Positions 9,129 to 21,292 of a DNA stretch of 64,000 bases are shown in pieces (the stretch's first letter is position 1; each line of letters begins with the position of its first letter). Under the pieces are notes generated by a model. The model had not been told where the DNA came from. It saw nothing but the letters and a program-made list of their open reading frames with translations, and ran no database searches. The stretch is from Codonopsis lanceolata (taxonomy: Eukaryota > Streptophyta > Magnoliopsida > Asterales > Campanulaceae). The DNA lies in the NCBI GenBank assembly GCA_013146195.2, contig CM028377.1, positions 169,797,824 through 169,861,823 on the forward strand, read 5' to 3'. The translations under genes and the position numbers were made by a program.

Positions 9129-10586
9129 TCACGCATAGTACCTCTTGAGCTTGTCAAGGTTAAAGGGTTGAACAATATCTTCCCCATCTTGATTGGTGAG
9201 AATCACCGCACCTCCTAACCGAATCTATTTGACGATATATGGTCCCATCCAGGGAGACTTCCATTTTCACCTACTATCGACATAACTAGGGGGTTTTTCG
9301 CGAAGTACCAGATCTCCGACTTGGATATCGCGACCTTTGACTTTTTTGTTGAATGCTCGAGCTATTCGCTTTTGATACGCCTGAGTATGGTCTAGGGCTA
9401 GCAGCCGTCGTTCGTCTATCAAGGCTAATTCTTCATAGCGCTATTTCAGCTACGTCTGATTCCATCATAACCCTTAATGATGGGATTCCTACTTCAATGG
9501 GTAGCACAGCCTCCATGCCATAGGGTAGAGAATAGGGGGTAGCCCCACTGGGTGTACGAACTGAAGTACGATAGCCCCAAAGGGCTAGCGGCAATTTTTC
9601 TGGTCAATCTCTTCTTGTGTCAACCATTTTCTGATGATATTTTCTAACATTTTGTTGGTTGCTTCAACGGCACCAATTTCTTGTGGTCGATATGGGGAGG
9701 ATTTATGCCTTTGGATTTTGTATTCGTCGAGCAGACGGTTCACGTCCCCTTCGAAGTGTGTGCCGTTATCGGAGATGATTTCGAAAGGTACCCCATATCG
9801 GTATATGATGTTGGTCCTAATGAATTCTGACACTTTTCGGGCATTCAGTACTTTGTAGGAAGAGGCTTCTACCCACTTTGTGAAATAGTCAACAGCTACC
9901 AAGACATACTCGTGGCCGTTGGATCCTTTCGGGTGAATTTGACCTATGACGTCAATTCCCCATGTTGAGAAGGGCCAGGGGGCTGTGGAGTTGTATAATA
10001 TATGTGGGGGCACGTGCCGTAGATTTGCAAAGCCTTGGCATTTGTCGCAATGACGTACCCACCGAATACAATCGGTTTCTAGTGTACTCCAATAGTACCC
10101 TTGTTGGATGATTTTCTTTGCTAGCATTATGCCCGTTCATGTGTGGCCCACAAGTACCACCATGAAGCTGGTCCATGACTTGCTCATCTTTGGCCTGATC
10201 AATGCATAACATATTTAGACCTTGGTAGTGCCTTCTGTATAGGCTGCCTCCGCTATTTACGAATTGCGATGCCTATCTCCGTAGGGAGATTTTCCCTCTT
10301 TTGTCTAGGCTGGGTGGATAGACTCCTTTTTTGAAGCAGGTTCATGATGTCTGAATGCCAGGGTTCGTTGTCCTTTTCAGAAGGAGCATTGATTCTAAAG
10401 CATTAGGCAGGAGCGGCTTTTTTCCCAACTATAAATGGTTGGATATTGATTTCTATGGGAATTTGAACCAATGATACTAGAGTGGCCAAGGCATCGGCGA
10501 ATTGATTTCTATCTCGTGGTAGGTAGTGGAACGAGATATTATCAAATTCGCTTGCCAGTGCTGTCGGTTTGGCATGATAGAGCTGC
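9129..10586 (-). pseudogene. Tat-B integrase and end of the second RNase H
   Basis: The stop is TGA at 9129-9131 after KLKRYYA. The best frame (9585-10127) shows a zinc-finger end (CDKCQGFA) and the catalytic core: WGIDVIG (first Asp), IISDNGTHF (second Asp), AVEATNKMLENII (Glu). Below 9585, frameshifted, comes the C-terminal module (GATPYSLPYGMEAVLPIEV, ALIDERRLLAL, GPYIVK, GGAVILTNQDG). 10450-10586 encodes the end of the archaeal-type RNase H (HYLPRDRNQFADALATL). The catalytic triad is intact, but frameshifts and stops near 9230, 9450 and 9585 prevent expression. LINE-1 interrupts it at 10586. Confidence 0.8.
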
Positions 10587-11890
10587 TAAGAATGGATTTT
10601 ATATAGCAGATTCTTGTTCTAGACAAAGGAAGAATTTAATTTCTAGATGGTCTGGATGTTCAGCTCAATCCTTTCCTTTGAAGTATCTGGGTGTTCCTTT
10701 ATTTCGAGGGAGGTGTCGTCCTCAGTATTTCGAAGATCTTGTTCGTCGTGTTACCCAGAAAATTAGTGGCTGGAAGGCTAAATTACTATGTTTTGGAGGA
10801 AAAATTGTGTTGTTAAAGGCGGTTTTAAGTAGTATTCCTATCTATACGTTGGCTGCCATTAAAGTCCCGAAGGTGAATCTTTGCCGTATTGAATCCCTTA
10901 TGGTGGGTTTTCTGTGGGATGTCAATGGGGCTAAGCGTACTCATTGGGTAGCCTGGAATGTGATTTATCGGCCAATTCAAAAGGGAGGGCTTGGGCTCCG
11001 TACGTTAACTCAGGTGATGACCTCTCTGCATGCTAAATTGGCGTGGGCTGTTCTCCAAGGCAAAGGGTTATGGGCTAGTTATGCTAACGCAAAGTATAGT
11101 GTGGGGCTGAATGAGTGGTGGTCGGGTTTGGGTTCCCATGTGTAGCAAGCTATTCATAAGGTTATAGCAAATATTCAGTTGTTGTCTCAATGGATTATAG
11201 GGCGTGGAGATGTTCGGTTTTGGGTAGATAATTGGTGCGGCGATTATCTTCTTGGCCCTTCCCCGGTTGATGCGCGATTGCAAGTTAAGGATGCTCTTCC
11301 TGATATTTCTTCTTTCATGCCTTTCATTCCATCCCACCTTCACATGTCTGTTGCTAAAGTTCAGATTCGAAATGAAGCGGATAGATTGATTTATGCTCCT
11401 TCCAAGGACGGTCAGTTCAGATCTTCGGTTTATTGGCAGAATCATCGAGTTTCAGGTCAGTTGTTTTCTTGGGCTAAGAAGATATGGCAGAAGTGGATTC
11501 CTTTAAAGGTGAGTGGGTTCATTTGGAAGCTATTTCATGGTGCTGTTTCCGTTGATCTCAAATTGCATTCTAAAGGTATTTCGTTAGCCTCTAAATGTGT
11601 TTGTTGTGTTTCTTCTAAGTCTCAAGAATCCATCGAGCATCTGTTCCTTCGCTCGGAGTTGGCTTATTCAGTTTGGTTCCATTTTGCATGTCGTTTTCAA
11701 AAGGTCAATAGGTACTCTTCCATGATTCATTTATTTGATACTTGGTCTTCTAATTCCTCTATTAAAAGTCAAGGTGGGGCGTATCAGTTGGGTATTTTCA
11801 TGTTTGGTTGCTGGGAAATATGGAAAGCTCGGTGTAACAAATTTTTGATAATTATGATATCAACTCGGCTTTGGTTATTAAGAATATTTA
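10587..11890 (+). pseudogene. LINE-1 ORF2 fragment: RT thumb and zinc-binding RT region
   Basis: The frame shows the region after the RT catalytic palm (FPLKYLGVPLFRG, KISGWKAKLLCFGGKIVLLK, HWVAWNVIYRPIQKGGLGLR), then the zf-RVT module (IWQKWIPLKVSGFIWKLFHG, CVCCVSSKSQESIEHLFL). There is one in-frame stop near 11143 and a frame change near 11850. The polymerase core and endonuclease are absent through 5' truncation, typical of incomplete target-primed reverse transcription. Confidence 0.8.
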
Positions 11891-11906
11891 GAGGCATCTT
11901 CTTGAC

Positions 11907-12512
11907 ATGTGTAGTATTTTTCATCCGAAAGCTTCCTGTCGTGTTGGGGATTCTTTCGCTCTATCTCTAAGCAACTTACCGGTCCTTCAGATTCCTTTCC
12001 ATCGGGGTAAGTGGCTTAGATGGGAGCCCCCCCATCATCATTCTTATAAACTTAACACGGATGCGTCTTCAGTTGGTGGTTTGTGCTCCGGGGGAGGTAT
12101 TATCAGAAGTAAGAATGGCGATTTCATCCATGCTTTCTCTAATTTTTATGGTGAGGGCAGTAATACCTTTGCGGAAATTAAAGCGCTTTGTGATGGCTTG
12201 CCTCTTTGTCATTCTCTCCATTTGGCAGATGTTATGGTGGAATCTGATTTGTTAGTTGATGTTCGAAGCATTCATGGTTCTCAAGGATTTCTGTGGAAGT
12301 ATAATTATGAGTTGTTAGAGTGTAAAGACTTGATTCAAGGTTTTGCGCTATCCCATGTCTTTCGTGAATATAATAGAGTTGCGGATCGGTTGGCTCGTTA
12401 TGCGTATGATACGAGGGGTTCTATCTATTTTACTCAGGAAGGTTCTCTTCCCAGGCTCTCCATTGAAGCTCTTTGGGCAGGCAGGATAGGTTTATTTAGC
12501 TTTAGATTATAA
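11907..12512 (+). pseudogene. LINE-1 RNase H domain
   Basis: Readable to the stop at 12510-12512. The four catalytic acidic positions are present: KLNTDASS, TFAEIKAL, MVESDLLVD and NRVADRLARYA. This is the plant L1 type of C-terminal RNase H. It follows the zf-RVT fragment after a frameshift, so it cannot be translated as part of ORF2 in this copy. Confidence 0.8.
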
Positions 12513-12669
12513 TTGTTGTTTCCCCTCGGGGTTCTTTTGAGGTCAGGCTCCATATGTCCTCCCATTTATAAGGGCAACGCTGGTTGCCCCCCTCTTGTTT
12601 GTATCCTTTTCGTTTTCATTTATGATATTTGTGTAGGGGGCAGTCCCTGCTTCCTTAAAAAAAAAAAAA

Positions 12670-14551
12670 AGCTGCAGCCGGGGATCCTGGGTTTTCCACT
12701 CCCCTTCGACTTGATTTATGATTAGAGCAGAGTCACCATAGACCTCTAAATCTTTGGCTCCTTTCCGGAAAGCCTCTTCTAGACCAGCAATACAGGCCTC
12801 GTATTCAGCAGTGTTGTTTGAGCATTCAAACTCCAGTCATATGGCCAGCGGAGTATGGGAATCTGCAGGATCGATTAGCAGGATTCCTATGTCGAAGCCT
12901 CTTTTATTGGCGGCTCTATCGAAGAACATTTGCCATTTGGTGTCATGATCGGTAATTTCTAGGACACCTTCGTCTGGGAAACTGGGCTCTAATGCATCTT
13001 CTGCTTCTAGAGGCAGATCAGCTAAATGGTCTGCAATCACGCTGCCTTTAATGGATTTGAGCGTGACATAGGTGATGTTAAACTCGTTGAGGAGGAACGA
13101 CCATTTGGCTAATCGACTAGAAAGTGATGGCTTGCCGAAGATGTATTTTATAGGATCCATCCTAGAGATGAGCCTGATGGATCGAGCTTGCAGATGAGTT
13201 TTGAGCCTTTGGGTTGCCCAAACCAGACCAATGCAGCTTTTTTCGAATACTGAGTAATTGAGCTCGCTTCCTTGTAACTTCCTACTTATAAAGTAAATGG
13301 CATTTTCGATGTAGGAGTGTTCTTTCTCTTGGTCGAGCATAGCCCCTACTGCTGTGTCTGTGACAGTTATATATAGAAGGAGAGGTTTATGTGTATGGGG
13401 AGGATCTAGCACTGGTGGGTTGGCAAGGTAGGTTTTTATTTTTTCGAAGGCTAGCTGGCATTTTTCGTCCCAGATTTGGTCAGTATTTTTCTTTCGGAGT
13501 TTAAATAGGGGTTCACATATGGAGGTTAGCTCTCTGATGAAACGACTGTTATATTGCAATCGATCCAGGAAGCCTTTGACTTCTGTTGGAGTTTTTGGCT
13601 GTGGCATATTTATGATGGCTTTGATTTTGGCTGGCTCGATCACGATGCCTTGCTCGGTCACCATGAATCCCAGAACCTTTCCCTTGGTAACCCCGAATGT
13701 GCATTTGGTGGGGTTAAGATTCATTTGATGCTTTCTTAACCTTTCGAAGAATTTTCGAAGGTCTTTGATATGGGCATCGTCTGTGTCGTTGGAGTGCACG
13801 ATCATGTCGTCCACGTACACTTCGACTTCTTTATGGATCATATCATGGAAGAGGGTGGTGGCAATTCTTTGATATGTAGCCCCAACATTTTTTAGCCCAA
13901 ACGGCATGACAGTGTAGCAGTAAGTTCCCCATGGGGTGGTGAATGAAGTTTTTTCTTGATCTTCTGCTGCCATTTTGATTTCGTTGTAGCCCAGCATGCC
14001 GTCTACGAAGGATCTTCTTTTGTGAAAGGCCACGGTGTCTACCACAATGTCGATGTTGGGTAGAGGGAAGTCATCTTTAGGCGATGCTTTGTTGAGATCG
14101 CGGACGTCCACACAAATTTGAACCTTTCCATTAGGCTTCAGAACGGTCGCTATGTTTGACAGCCAGATCGGGTATTGAACTACCCGGATAAACTTGACGT
14201 GCAGCTGCTTCATAATTTCTTCTTTTACTTACAGTGACCATTCTGGTTTGATTCGGCGGAGTTTCTGTGTGATTGGCCGTGCATCAAGATAAGTGGGAAT
14301 TCTGTGATCGACAATGGCTGGATCTAACCCGGGAATGTCTTCGTAGGACCATGCGAAGATGTCCATGAATTCTTTGAGGAGGTCGATCAGTGCTGCCCTT
14401 TCAGAACTTTACAAGTGGTTGCCGATTCTGACTTCTTTGATTTCATTGTTCAGCCTCAGGTTAATAATGGACAAGTCTTCATCTGTTGCTGCTGATTGGT
14501 GCTTTTCCTGGTGCTTGACTGACTTGGCGAGCTCAAGTAGGTAACTTTTAT
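12670..14551 (-). pseudogene. Tat-B reverse transcriptase and dual RNase H
   Basis: A long frame (12837-14213) carries RT motifs in order: VQICVDVRDLNKASPKDDF, FVDGMLGYNEIKMA, TPWGTYCYTVMPFGLKN, the catalytic YVDDMIVHS, KVLGFMVTEQG. The RT-linked RNase H follows (VLDPPHTHKPLLLYITVTDT, AIYFISRKL, VIADHLADL). An archaeal-type RNase H then starts (WQMFFDRAANKRG), hits a stop near 12835, and resumes (NNTAEYEACIAGLEEA, VYGDSALIINQVEGEW) until LINE-1 cuts it. FFDRAAN replaces the usual FDGA. Two RNases H are a known feature of Tat-lineage elements and support the classification. Confidence 0.88.
13937..14551 (+). repeat. 615-bp direct repeat, copy 1
   Basis: Matches 17869-18483 base for base except for one substitution noticed (AACGGTCGC here, AAAGGTCGC there). 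It is part of the Tat-B RT and linker and ends exactly at the right-hand insertion point of the long LTR remnant. Confidence 0.93.
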
Positions 14552-17500
14552 TGTGACGACCCGACCCGGACCCCGAGATGGAATCACAAGTCAAGTCATC
14601 CAAATAGGACAACAATACATGCAAAGACTCAGTTTTGGAAAACGACGTGACGCAACATTTCAGATGAAGCGACTCGGCACCAAAAGGCGGAATAATTTAA
14701 AACTTTTATTTACACCTGATATAACAATTAAGACAATTATACCAAATCATCGGCGACTTTACTACCGGAACCCAACTACACAGTTCATGCAGATATACCT
14801 CGACGGCTACAACATGCCGGAGAACAACATAAATAAATAAGAGCTAAAGTAATGCCCAAATGGAAGATAAATCACGTGAACCATACTACATCTATACAAG
14901 GCTCGGCGTACATACGCGCCGACACTCAAAATAGAATACAAGTATAGACATAAATACAACAAAACCAAATTCCCAAAGCAAAGTCTAAATGACTTGCTAA
15001 TCCCAACGTCCTTACAAAAAGAGTTCAACGAAGGACATCTAAAAACACAACCTCGTCGCGTGCGATCACGGACAAGCGCAAATCCTGCAACACCTCAACG
15101 AGCGGTACACGAACGGCTCGGATCTAAAAGCGATAAAGGGAGGGGGTAAGTCATAAAGACTTTGTGAGTTAACAATTATGCATGTCATGGCATCATGCAA
15201 AGATACATATCAAGATATCATTTTTAATATCAAGTCAATCAAAGCGTTCATTTAATAAACACTTAAAACACATATCCATGGTAGCACATTGTTTCACATA
15301 AGTGCTATAAAGGTAAACCACATATAAGGAGGATAGGATATGAAACCGATGCCGCTACGTAGCTCCTGCAATACACAGCGTTAACATTCGTGCCAATGAT
15401 ACCCGTGATGAGTGTATCAAAGTATCGAAGTTCTCTACTCGAGTACCGAGTTCTCTACTCGGGTACCAAGCTCTCTCTTGGTACTTAGACCTTCCAATGT
15501 GCTCTCTTGGTTACAAAGAAAGGTGCTACTTCCCCACCGTGGCCAACGGTGGAGGCGTGTGATAAAAACCCGGTATAACAATCCATCACTATCACGAGTC
15601 CCATAACTCGTGACGGCGATGCATTGTCACACCAACGACTCAATCAAATATGCCAGCTGGACTAATGCAATACCAAGTAGATGTTTACTCGTCATGAGAT
15701 CTCAAATAAGGAACAAGTAGTTGTTTACTCACTTAAGGAATCACACAAGAATTCGACAAGAGCGAATTCAACATGTCAAATAGATTCATTATTCTACAAC
15801 ATGCTCTCAATCATGCATTTACTTCACACGATCACATAAATCACATAAGAACTCGATTGAGTCTTATAAGCACACATATCAAATATGCCCTTCAATCCAT
15901 CCCAAAGTCACGTAAGCTAATTCATTAGTCTAACGCACTATATTCATCATGTCAAATAGATATATCATTCTATAACATGCTCTTGATCATGCATTTACTT
16001 AACATAATCACACAAACCACATAAGAACTCGATTGATTCTTACAAGCACACATACATCAAGGCATACTCATCAATCCATCTCAAAGTATCGTAAGCTAAT
16101 TCATTAGTCTAACGAACTACATTCGTCGTAGGGATTGATTGTGGAGTCGTTATTGTTCATAACTCCCTAAATTCAACTCCGGTGAGTTTTACTACAATTA
16201 AACCAAGAAGAGTATTGATACTATATGTATCACATTGCCTTCTCCTAAGTTCTCCGCTTCATTTAGAACTTGATAACTAAGCCGCTTCATGTTCTCGAAC
16301 TAGCCTAAAACACAATCTCGAGTTTCAAACCCTAGTTTCGGTGATTTTGTTAAACCTTGAATTGAACCGAATTCTTTCACAAGAGTTATTCCCAAGCTTA
16401 ATACAAACAACATTCATGCTTTAATAAATGTCAAAATCATAACTTCATAGAGATTTCATAAAATCATACTCACATTTTATATGTTGAATTGAAAGTTGTG
16501 TCTTCACAAAAGATGTTCACAATCAACATTAAAACAACTATAATGAAGGGGTCATGCTATTTTATTTAACATGAAAATCTCAGGGAATTGTCACTCACCT
16601 TAGTCCTATGATTAATGGAGGAAAGGTTGATTAAAGAGAGGATTGGTGTAGAGATGATCAAGAGCTTCGATTTGGCGGTCTCGGTTCGACAATCGGACCA
16701 CCGGATCTCCGGGAAATGGTCCTTCAACCTAGGGTCTCCTCCATGGACGAAATTTGAAGCTCAACCTCTGATTCTCTGGTTTTAGATCAACAACAATGGC
16801 TGAAGGTCTGATTTTGTGTTTATATATCTCCCTAGAAGACCTCAATCCAAGTGATGGATGTTATAAGGCTTCTAATTGGTCAAGGAATGTGAGCCATGGA
16901 TAAGCAATGATCCAAGGGTTCACAAGAGTCCTAGAAGAGTCAACAAAGGTGGCTGAGAGTGCCCAAGGTCGGCCAAGGGGCAAGGGTTCAAGAGTCATTA
17001 GCCAAATCCACTCAAAACTCACAAATGCAGAAAACGGACAACAGACAGTCAATCTTGTAAAATCGACCATAAATAGCTCACACCTCCAAATGAGGTGATT
17101 ATTGATGTTTATGAAACTAGACTCTTTAAAATATAGTTTAGATTTTTAAATTACTCAATTTGGACTTATATTCATCAAAATATGGCTACTACAAGTTCAA
17201 GTACAGAAGCTGATTTCCTGAAAACAGAATTCTGGCACAGCCGTAAGTCAAGACCTAAATGAGGTACTTATACACCTTGGAAAAATACCATATTTTACAG
17301 GGAGTATACTAACATATGTAGGTAGAACATACTAAAGTTTTAGAAAATTCTCTTTAGTAGATTGGTACCATAATTTTCCCGAAGTTCGCCCAAAAACCGG
17401 ACTGAATCTGTGAAGTAATAAGTTGATCATCTTATTTCCAAATGCAACCAATCTATGAACATGTATAAGGCTTGTTTAAATATGGTTATGGCTTGTATTC

Positions 17501-17868
17501 AAGGCCTAGAACTCAACCGAACTTCTCTCGGGACGAAATAAAGGCAATACAAGCAATGATGTTAAACCACAAAACACAACCGAAGCAACGAAGCTTCTAA
17601 ACTCCCAACCAAGCATGAAACAACTAAGATGAACATTGTAAATCTTGTATGCAAGGTATTTAAGACTCTCATGAGACTTATTAAGGTGCTAACACGTTAA
17701 TACGAACACCCAAAACAACAACAACAAGACATGCAACGCATGGAAGACCATTACTCTATTATGATCTTAACCAATTCAATGCCAACATGATATGAATAAA
17801 ATAAAGTCTCAAATATGTAAAGACATATTATAAACATGTTATAATGATGACAAACATGAAATGGGGTT
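14552..17868 (-). mobile_element. Long-LTR remnant (solo LTR-like) of the TGTAACAC family
   Basis: The plus strand starts TGTGACGACCCGACCCGGAC, the reverse complement of the end of the solo LTR at 44751-47586 (CCGGGTCGGGCTGTCACA), so it lies on the minus strand. The other end stops at CATGAAATGGGGT and lacks the expected GTTACA terminus. No gag-pol ORF. It contains the characteristic TTCATGAAAT/CACCTCATTTGGA-type block near 17000-17150 seen in the outer LTR at 44120-44745. I infer a Ty3/gypsy LTR (perhaps Tekay/Del-like), but without internal sequence that is unproven. It is flanked by a 615-bp duplication instead of a 5-bp one. Confidence 0.7.
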
Positions 17869-18483
17869 TGGTGAATGAAGTTTTTTCTTGATCTTCTGCT
17901 GCCATTTTGATTTCGTTGTAGCCCAGCATGCCGTCTACGAAGGATCTTCTTTTGTGAAAGGCCACGGTGTCTACCACAATGTCGATGTTGGGTAGAGGGA
18001 AGTCATCTTTAGGCGATGCTTTGTTGAGATCGCGGACGTCCACACAAATTTGAACCTTTCCATTAGGCTTCAGAAAGGTCGCTATGTTTGACAGCCAGAT
18101 CGGGTATTGAACTACCCGGATAAACTTGACGTGCAGCTGCTTCATAATTTCTTCTTTTACTTACAGTGACCATTCTGGTTTGATTCGGCGGAGTTTCTGT
18201 GTGATTGGCCGTGCATCAAGATAAGTGGGAATTCTGTGATCGACAATGGCTGGATCTAACCCGGGAATGTCTTCGTAGGACCATGCGAAGATGTCCATGA
18301 ATTCTTTGAGGAGGTCGATCAGTGCTGCCCTTTCAGAACTTTACAAGTGGTTGCCGATTCTGACTTCTTTGATTTCATTGTTCAGCCTCAGGTTAATAAT
18401 GGACAAGTCTTCATCTGTTGCTGCTGATTGGTGCTTTTCCTGGTGCTTGACTGACTTGGCGAGCTCAAGTAGGTAACTTTTAT
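17869..18483 (-). pseudogene. Duplicated Tat-B RT N-terminal segment (615-bp repeat, copy 2)
   Basis: Encodes the same RT finger region as 13937-14551 (MKQLHVKFIRVVQYPIWLSN, DLNKASPKDDFPLPNID) and continues upstream without a break into the Tat-B linker, protease and gag. Therefore copy 2 is joined to the 5' half of Tat-B and copy 1 to the 3' half. The left junction shows ATGGGGT microhomology (17861-17867 against 13931-13937) followed by two extra T. Confidence 0.93.
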
Positions 18484-19038
18484 CTTTTGAATCCATTTCA
18501 TTAAACGACTTATTATCAAAGCTAATTAATTCGTCTTTTAATGAAGGTGCAACTAAGGAATACGCGAAGACATCTAGATTACCATTATTAGGAGCAAATT
18601 GTACAGGGTTGGTTACATTATTGAGGCCCTGGGTTTGAGGTCCTCAATTTTAGGGAGCGGATTGGTAGATGACCAATCCGTAAGGCTAAAAGAAGGATGG
18701 GGAATAGTATATCCGAAACGGTCCACCAGGTCTGTGGGCGTTAAAAGCGAGCCGGTCGTAGTATACCAATTCTGCAGAGGCTTTTCAGTAATAGACTCAA
18801 ACTCAACAGGGAGGTTTTCATAGCTAGTGCCTCCATCTATGATTCCCAAGAAACTATATCCCAGACAGTCATCATCTAACAAGGCCAGAGCATAGTCATC
18901 TTGGTTTATTGTTCAGGTGTTCTCAACTGTGACAGTTTTATGTGTAGGGCTACGGAGCTCCAAGGTAACCTATTCCATTTCACTAGTGGCGAGATTGACA
19001 TCTTCGAAGATTTCCCAGCCAGGGTGTCTCTTCCCATT
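18484..19038 (-). pseudogene. Tat-B linker between G-patch and RT
   Basis: The best frame, 18613-18882, reads LLTPTDLVDRFGYTIPHPSF and SLTDWSSTNPLPKIEDLKP. These same motifs survive in Tat-A (2276-2554) and Tat-C (24700-24830), which shows where their gag-to-pol deletion ends. No enzymatic motif. Frame changes at both ends. Confidence 0.65.
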
Positions 19039-19371
19039 CTAGTCTAACCAAGGCTCGGGAAACATGAGATAGGCATCTGTTTCTCCTTTCCTTACAAAGT
19101 AACCATTTAAGGTTTTCCTATATGGTTGGAGAGGGGGATATATGTAAGGACGCTTTTCTCGTTCTGCCTTACTTTTCTCACGCTTCTGTTTCATAACTGC
19201 GGCTATTTCTGCTGGAGTAGGTTTGTATCCTAGACCAAATAGAGGGATACATTCCTTAAGTTCATCTTGGACTAGATTGACAAGTCCCTGCTGATTTCTG
19301 CCGAGACCCAAACCAGGCATGTAATTCATTTTTTGAAACATGTTTAACGGGACCATGTTTCTTAAAGACAT
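19039..19371 (-). pseudogene. Tat-B G-patch region
   Basis: Glycine pattern YMPGLGLGRNQQGLVN followed by LFGLGYKPTPAEIAAV and a charged KQKREKSKAEREKRP stretch, as in the G-patch segment that follows the protease in many plant Tat-type polyproteins. G-patch modules bind nucleic acid in retroviral protease contexts. Present here but absent from Tat-A and Tat-C. Confidence 0.7.
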
Positions 19372-19478
19372 GGTTTTCTTTCTGGTGATGTCAGTTTCTC
19401 GCCCATATTCAATGGCGTTGACTCTAGCTTGGGGGACAACCTCGAAGCCACTAAGGAAAATGCACGTGTCATCGTGCT

Positions 19479-20076
19479 CTATTTCGAGGATTGGATGTCC
19501 CCCTTTTCTTTGTTTTCAACGATCTTATCGGTAAGAATGATTACTATATAGTCATCGTGGATAAATTTGACACGCTGATGCAGTGAGGAGGCTACCCATT
19601 TTACCCCATGGATCCAAGGGCGTCCCAGCAACAGGCTGAAAGTGGCTAGTATGTCCAGGACCTGGAACTCTACTGGCATGGTTAATAGGCCTAATAGTCA
19701 TTATCAAGGTGACCACCCCTAGGACACATCGACTAGTGTTGTCGTATGCCCTTACTGTCTGCGATGAAGGAGCCAGCTCTGATATTTTTGTTCCCAGTTT
19801 GGCTAGCGTGCTTGTGGGAAATACATTTAAAGATGAGTCGTTGTCTATCAGAACTCGGGGAACCCTTTTTCCCATGACTCCCACAGTGATGTGGAGAGCA
19901 TCGATATGGTTGGTTCTTTCCTTTGGCAGATCTAGATCAGTAAACATAATCACGTTTCCAAAGTGTATGTTTCGGATCATTTGGGTGAGCTCATTTGGGG
20001 AGATTTCAATGGGAATGACTGCCTGACTCAGGGATTTGGCCAATGTATCATGGTGAGTTTTGGAAGCACATAGCAA
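19479..20076 (-). pseudogene. Tat-B aspartic protease
   Basis: In the frame from 20076, residues 76-81 read LIDNDS, where the aspartic protease signature normally has D-(N/T/S)-G-S; the Gly after the catalytic Asp side is replaced by Asp. Context VPRVLIDNDSSLNVFPTSTL supports the family. A frame change near 19680 leads to ILATFSLLLGRPWIHG, the C-terminal flap/hydrophobic-Gly region. The altered active site and the frameshift both predict no activity. Confidence 0.78.
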
Positions 20077-20499
20077 GCCCTAGATAGATATGTTGGCTTG
20101 GGTTTTCTTCATCTGAGCTAGCAAGGTATCTTCCTTATTCTTAGCCCCAGTATCTGTTTCTTGATCTTTGCCAGAGTGGTCACCTTTTTCTTGGTTTAGT
20201 TGGTAGGCTCGACCAGATCTAGTAAGGTGACTGACATCCCCACCGACCCAAGTGACTTTTTCAGTGCTACAAGTATTTTGGCTAACCAGGATAGTGTCCC
20301 AAGAAAGCATATTGCAGTTAGGCTCTTTTATGGGTGGAAAGAAAGGAACCGTGATATATGGTAATGGGTGTTTATTTCTTTCAAACTTGGGTACACAATT
20401 TTCTTCATCGACCTCAATCATATTGATTTGAGGTAGAGGCTTATTGACTACATTTGGTCTTGGGGGAGGTTTTTCAATAACCTTATCATCTATTAGGTC
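20077..20499 (-). pseudogene. Tat-B gag-protease linker
   Basis: Frame 20080-20421 contains THLTRSGRAY-like sequence (SHLTRSGRAYQLN), a Ser/Arg-Gly box regularly seen between nucleocapsid and protease in Tat elements, then Lys/Glu-rich residues. No catalytic motif. A stop separates it from the protease frame. Confidence 0.6.
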
Positions 20500-20783
20500 C
20501 TAGATTACGTTTTTGAGCACATAGCACTTATCGGTGAGGTGACCACTGCAGTGATGGTATTCACAGTTCTGGGCATGGTTCCATGAGTTGGGCAGAGGAT
20601 TCGGCAGCCTATAGTTTTCCAAATGCTTTACCACTCCCTGTGCCATTAGTCCTTGTAGTATTACAGACTGTGGAGCTTGCAGTTCATCATAGTACCGATT
20701 TCCTCTATTCTGACCCCTGAAATTCCTGTTTGGGCCATTGTTTCCACCTACTGTATTGACAGACCTATCTGCTCCGTAGGACC
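20500..20783 (-). pseudogene. Tat-B gag C-terminus (nucleocapsid zinc knuckle), truncated by Tat-C
   Basis: Reads VILQGLMAQGVVKHLENYRL and then the knuckle CEYHHCSGHLTDKCYVLKNVI (Cys, Cys/His, His and Cys in the right order). The upstream gag sequence is cut at 20783 by the TG of the Tat-C LTR. The remaining N-terminal gag and 5' LTR of Tat-B are not visible in this window. Confidence 0.75.
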
Positions 20784-21292
20784 TGTAGACACCCCAATTT
20801 CGTACCCCTGGTATGTGACATGACATAAAATATCAAGACCTATTAAAACATTAACAAATGTCAAGTTACAGGGTCAAAAGTGCAAAAGGACAAAGCAGGA
20901 TGCGCAAAAGGACAAGCTGCAGGGACCTGGATGCTCAAAAAAGCCAAAGTTTGGAAAATGGGTGTGGCTCCCATTATATTTGGGCATGGCGCCGAAATAT
21001 AATGAGGGTGGCGCCCAAATTTCATTCCCAGCCACTGTTCATCACATTTTTGCCGTAAAATGCAACTTTTCCAGCGCGGTGTACACACATGTAAGCAATA
21101 TCTGGAAAATGGGCGTGGCTCCCTACAAATTTGGGCATGGCGCCCAAATTCCTATAGCATGGCACCCAAAAGGCCTTCCTTCAGCGCACAGTCCTCAAAC
21201 AGTTGCCGCAATTCACAACAAATTCAACGCAAGGTGCAACCAGTTGATGCGCAGAGAGGAAAAAGAAATGCCCGCGATGTCCCTAATTTTTC

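Larger units (their letters stand above)
10587..12669 (+). mobile_element. LINE-1: 5'-truncated L1-type LINE
   Basis: A 2.08-kb insertion ending in poly(A) (12656-12669), flanked by AGCTGC at 10581-10586 and 12670-12675 (target-site duplication). Removing it joins the RNase H frame of Tat-B without a break, which fixes both borders. Only the C-terminal part of ORF2 remains. Its 3' UTR (GGTCAGGCTCC, GGGGGCAGTCCCTGC before the A-tail) matches the LINE-2 3' UTR, so both belong to one family. Confidence 0.92.

Noticed and set aside
14553..15028. Short ORFs in the LTR remnant at 14552-17868
   Set aside because: They have no motif and no counterpart in the related LTRs at 44751-47586 and 42831-49982.
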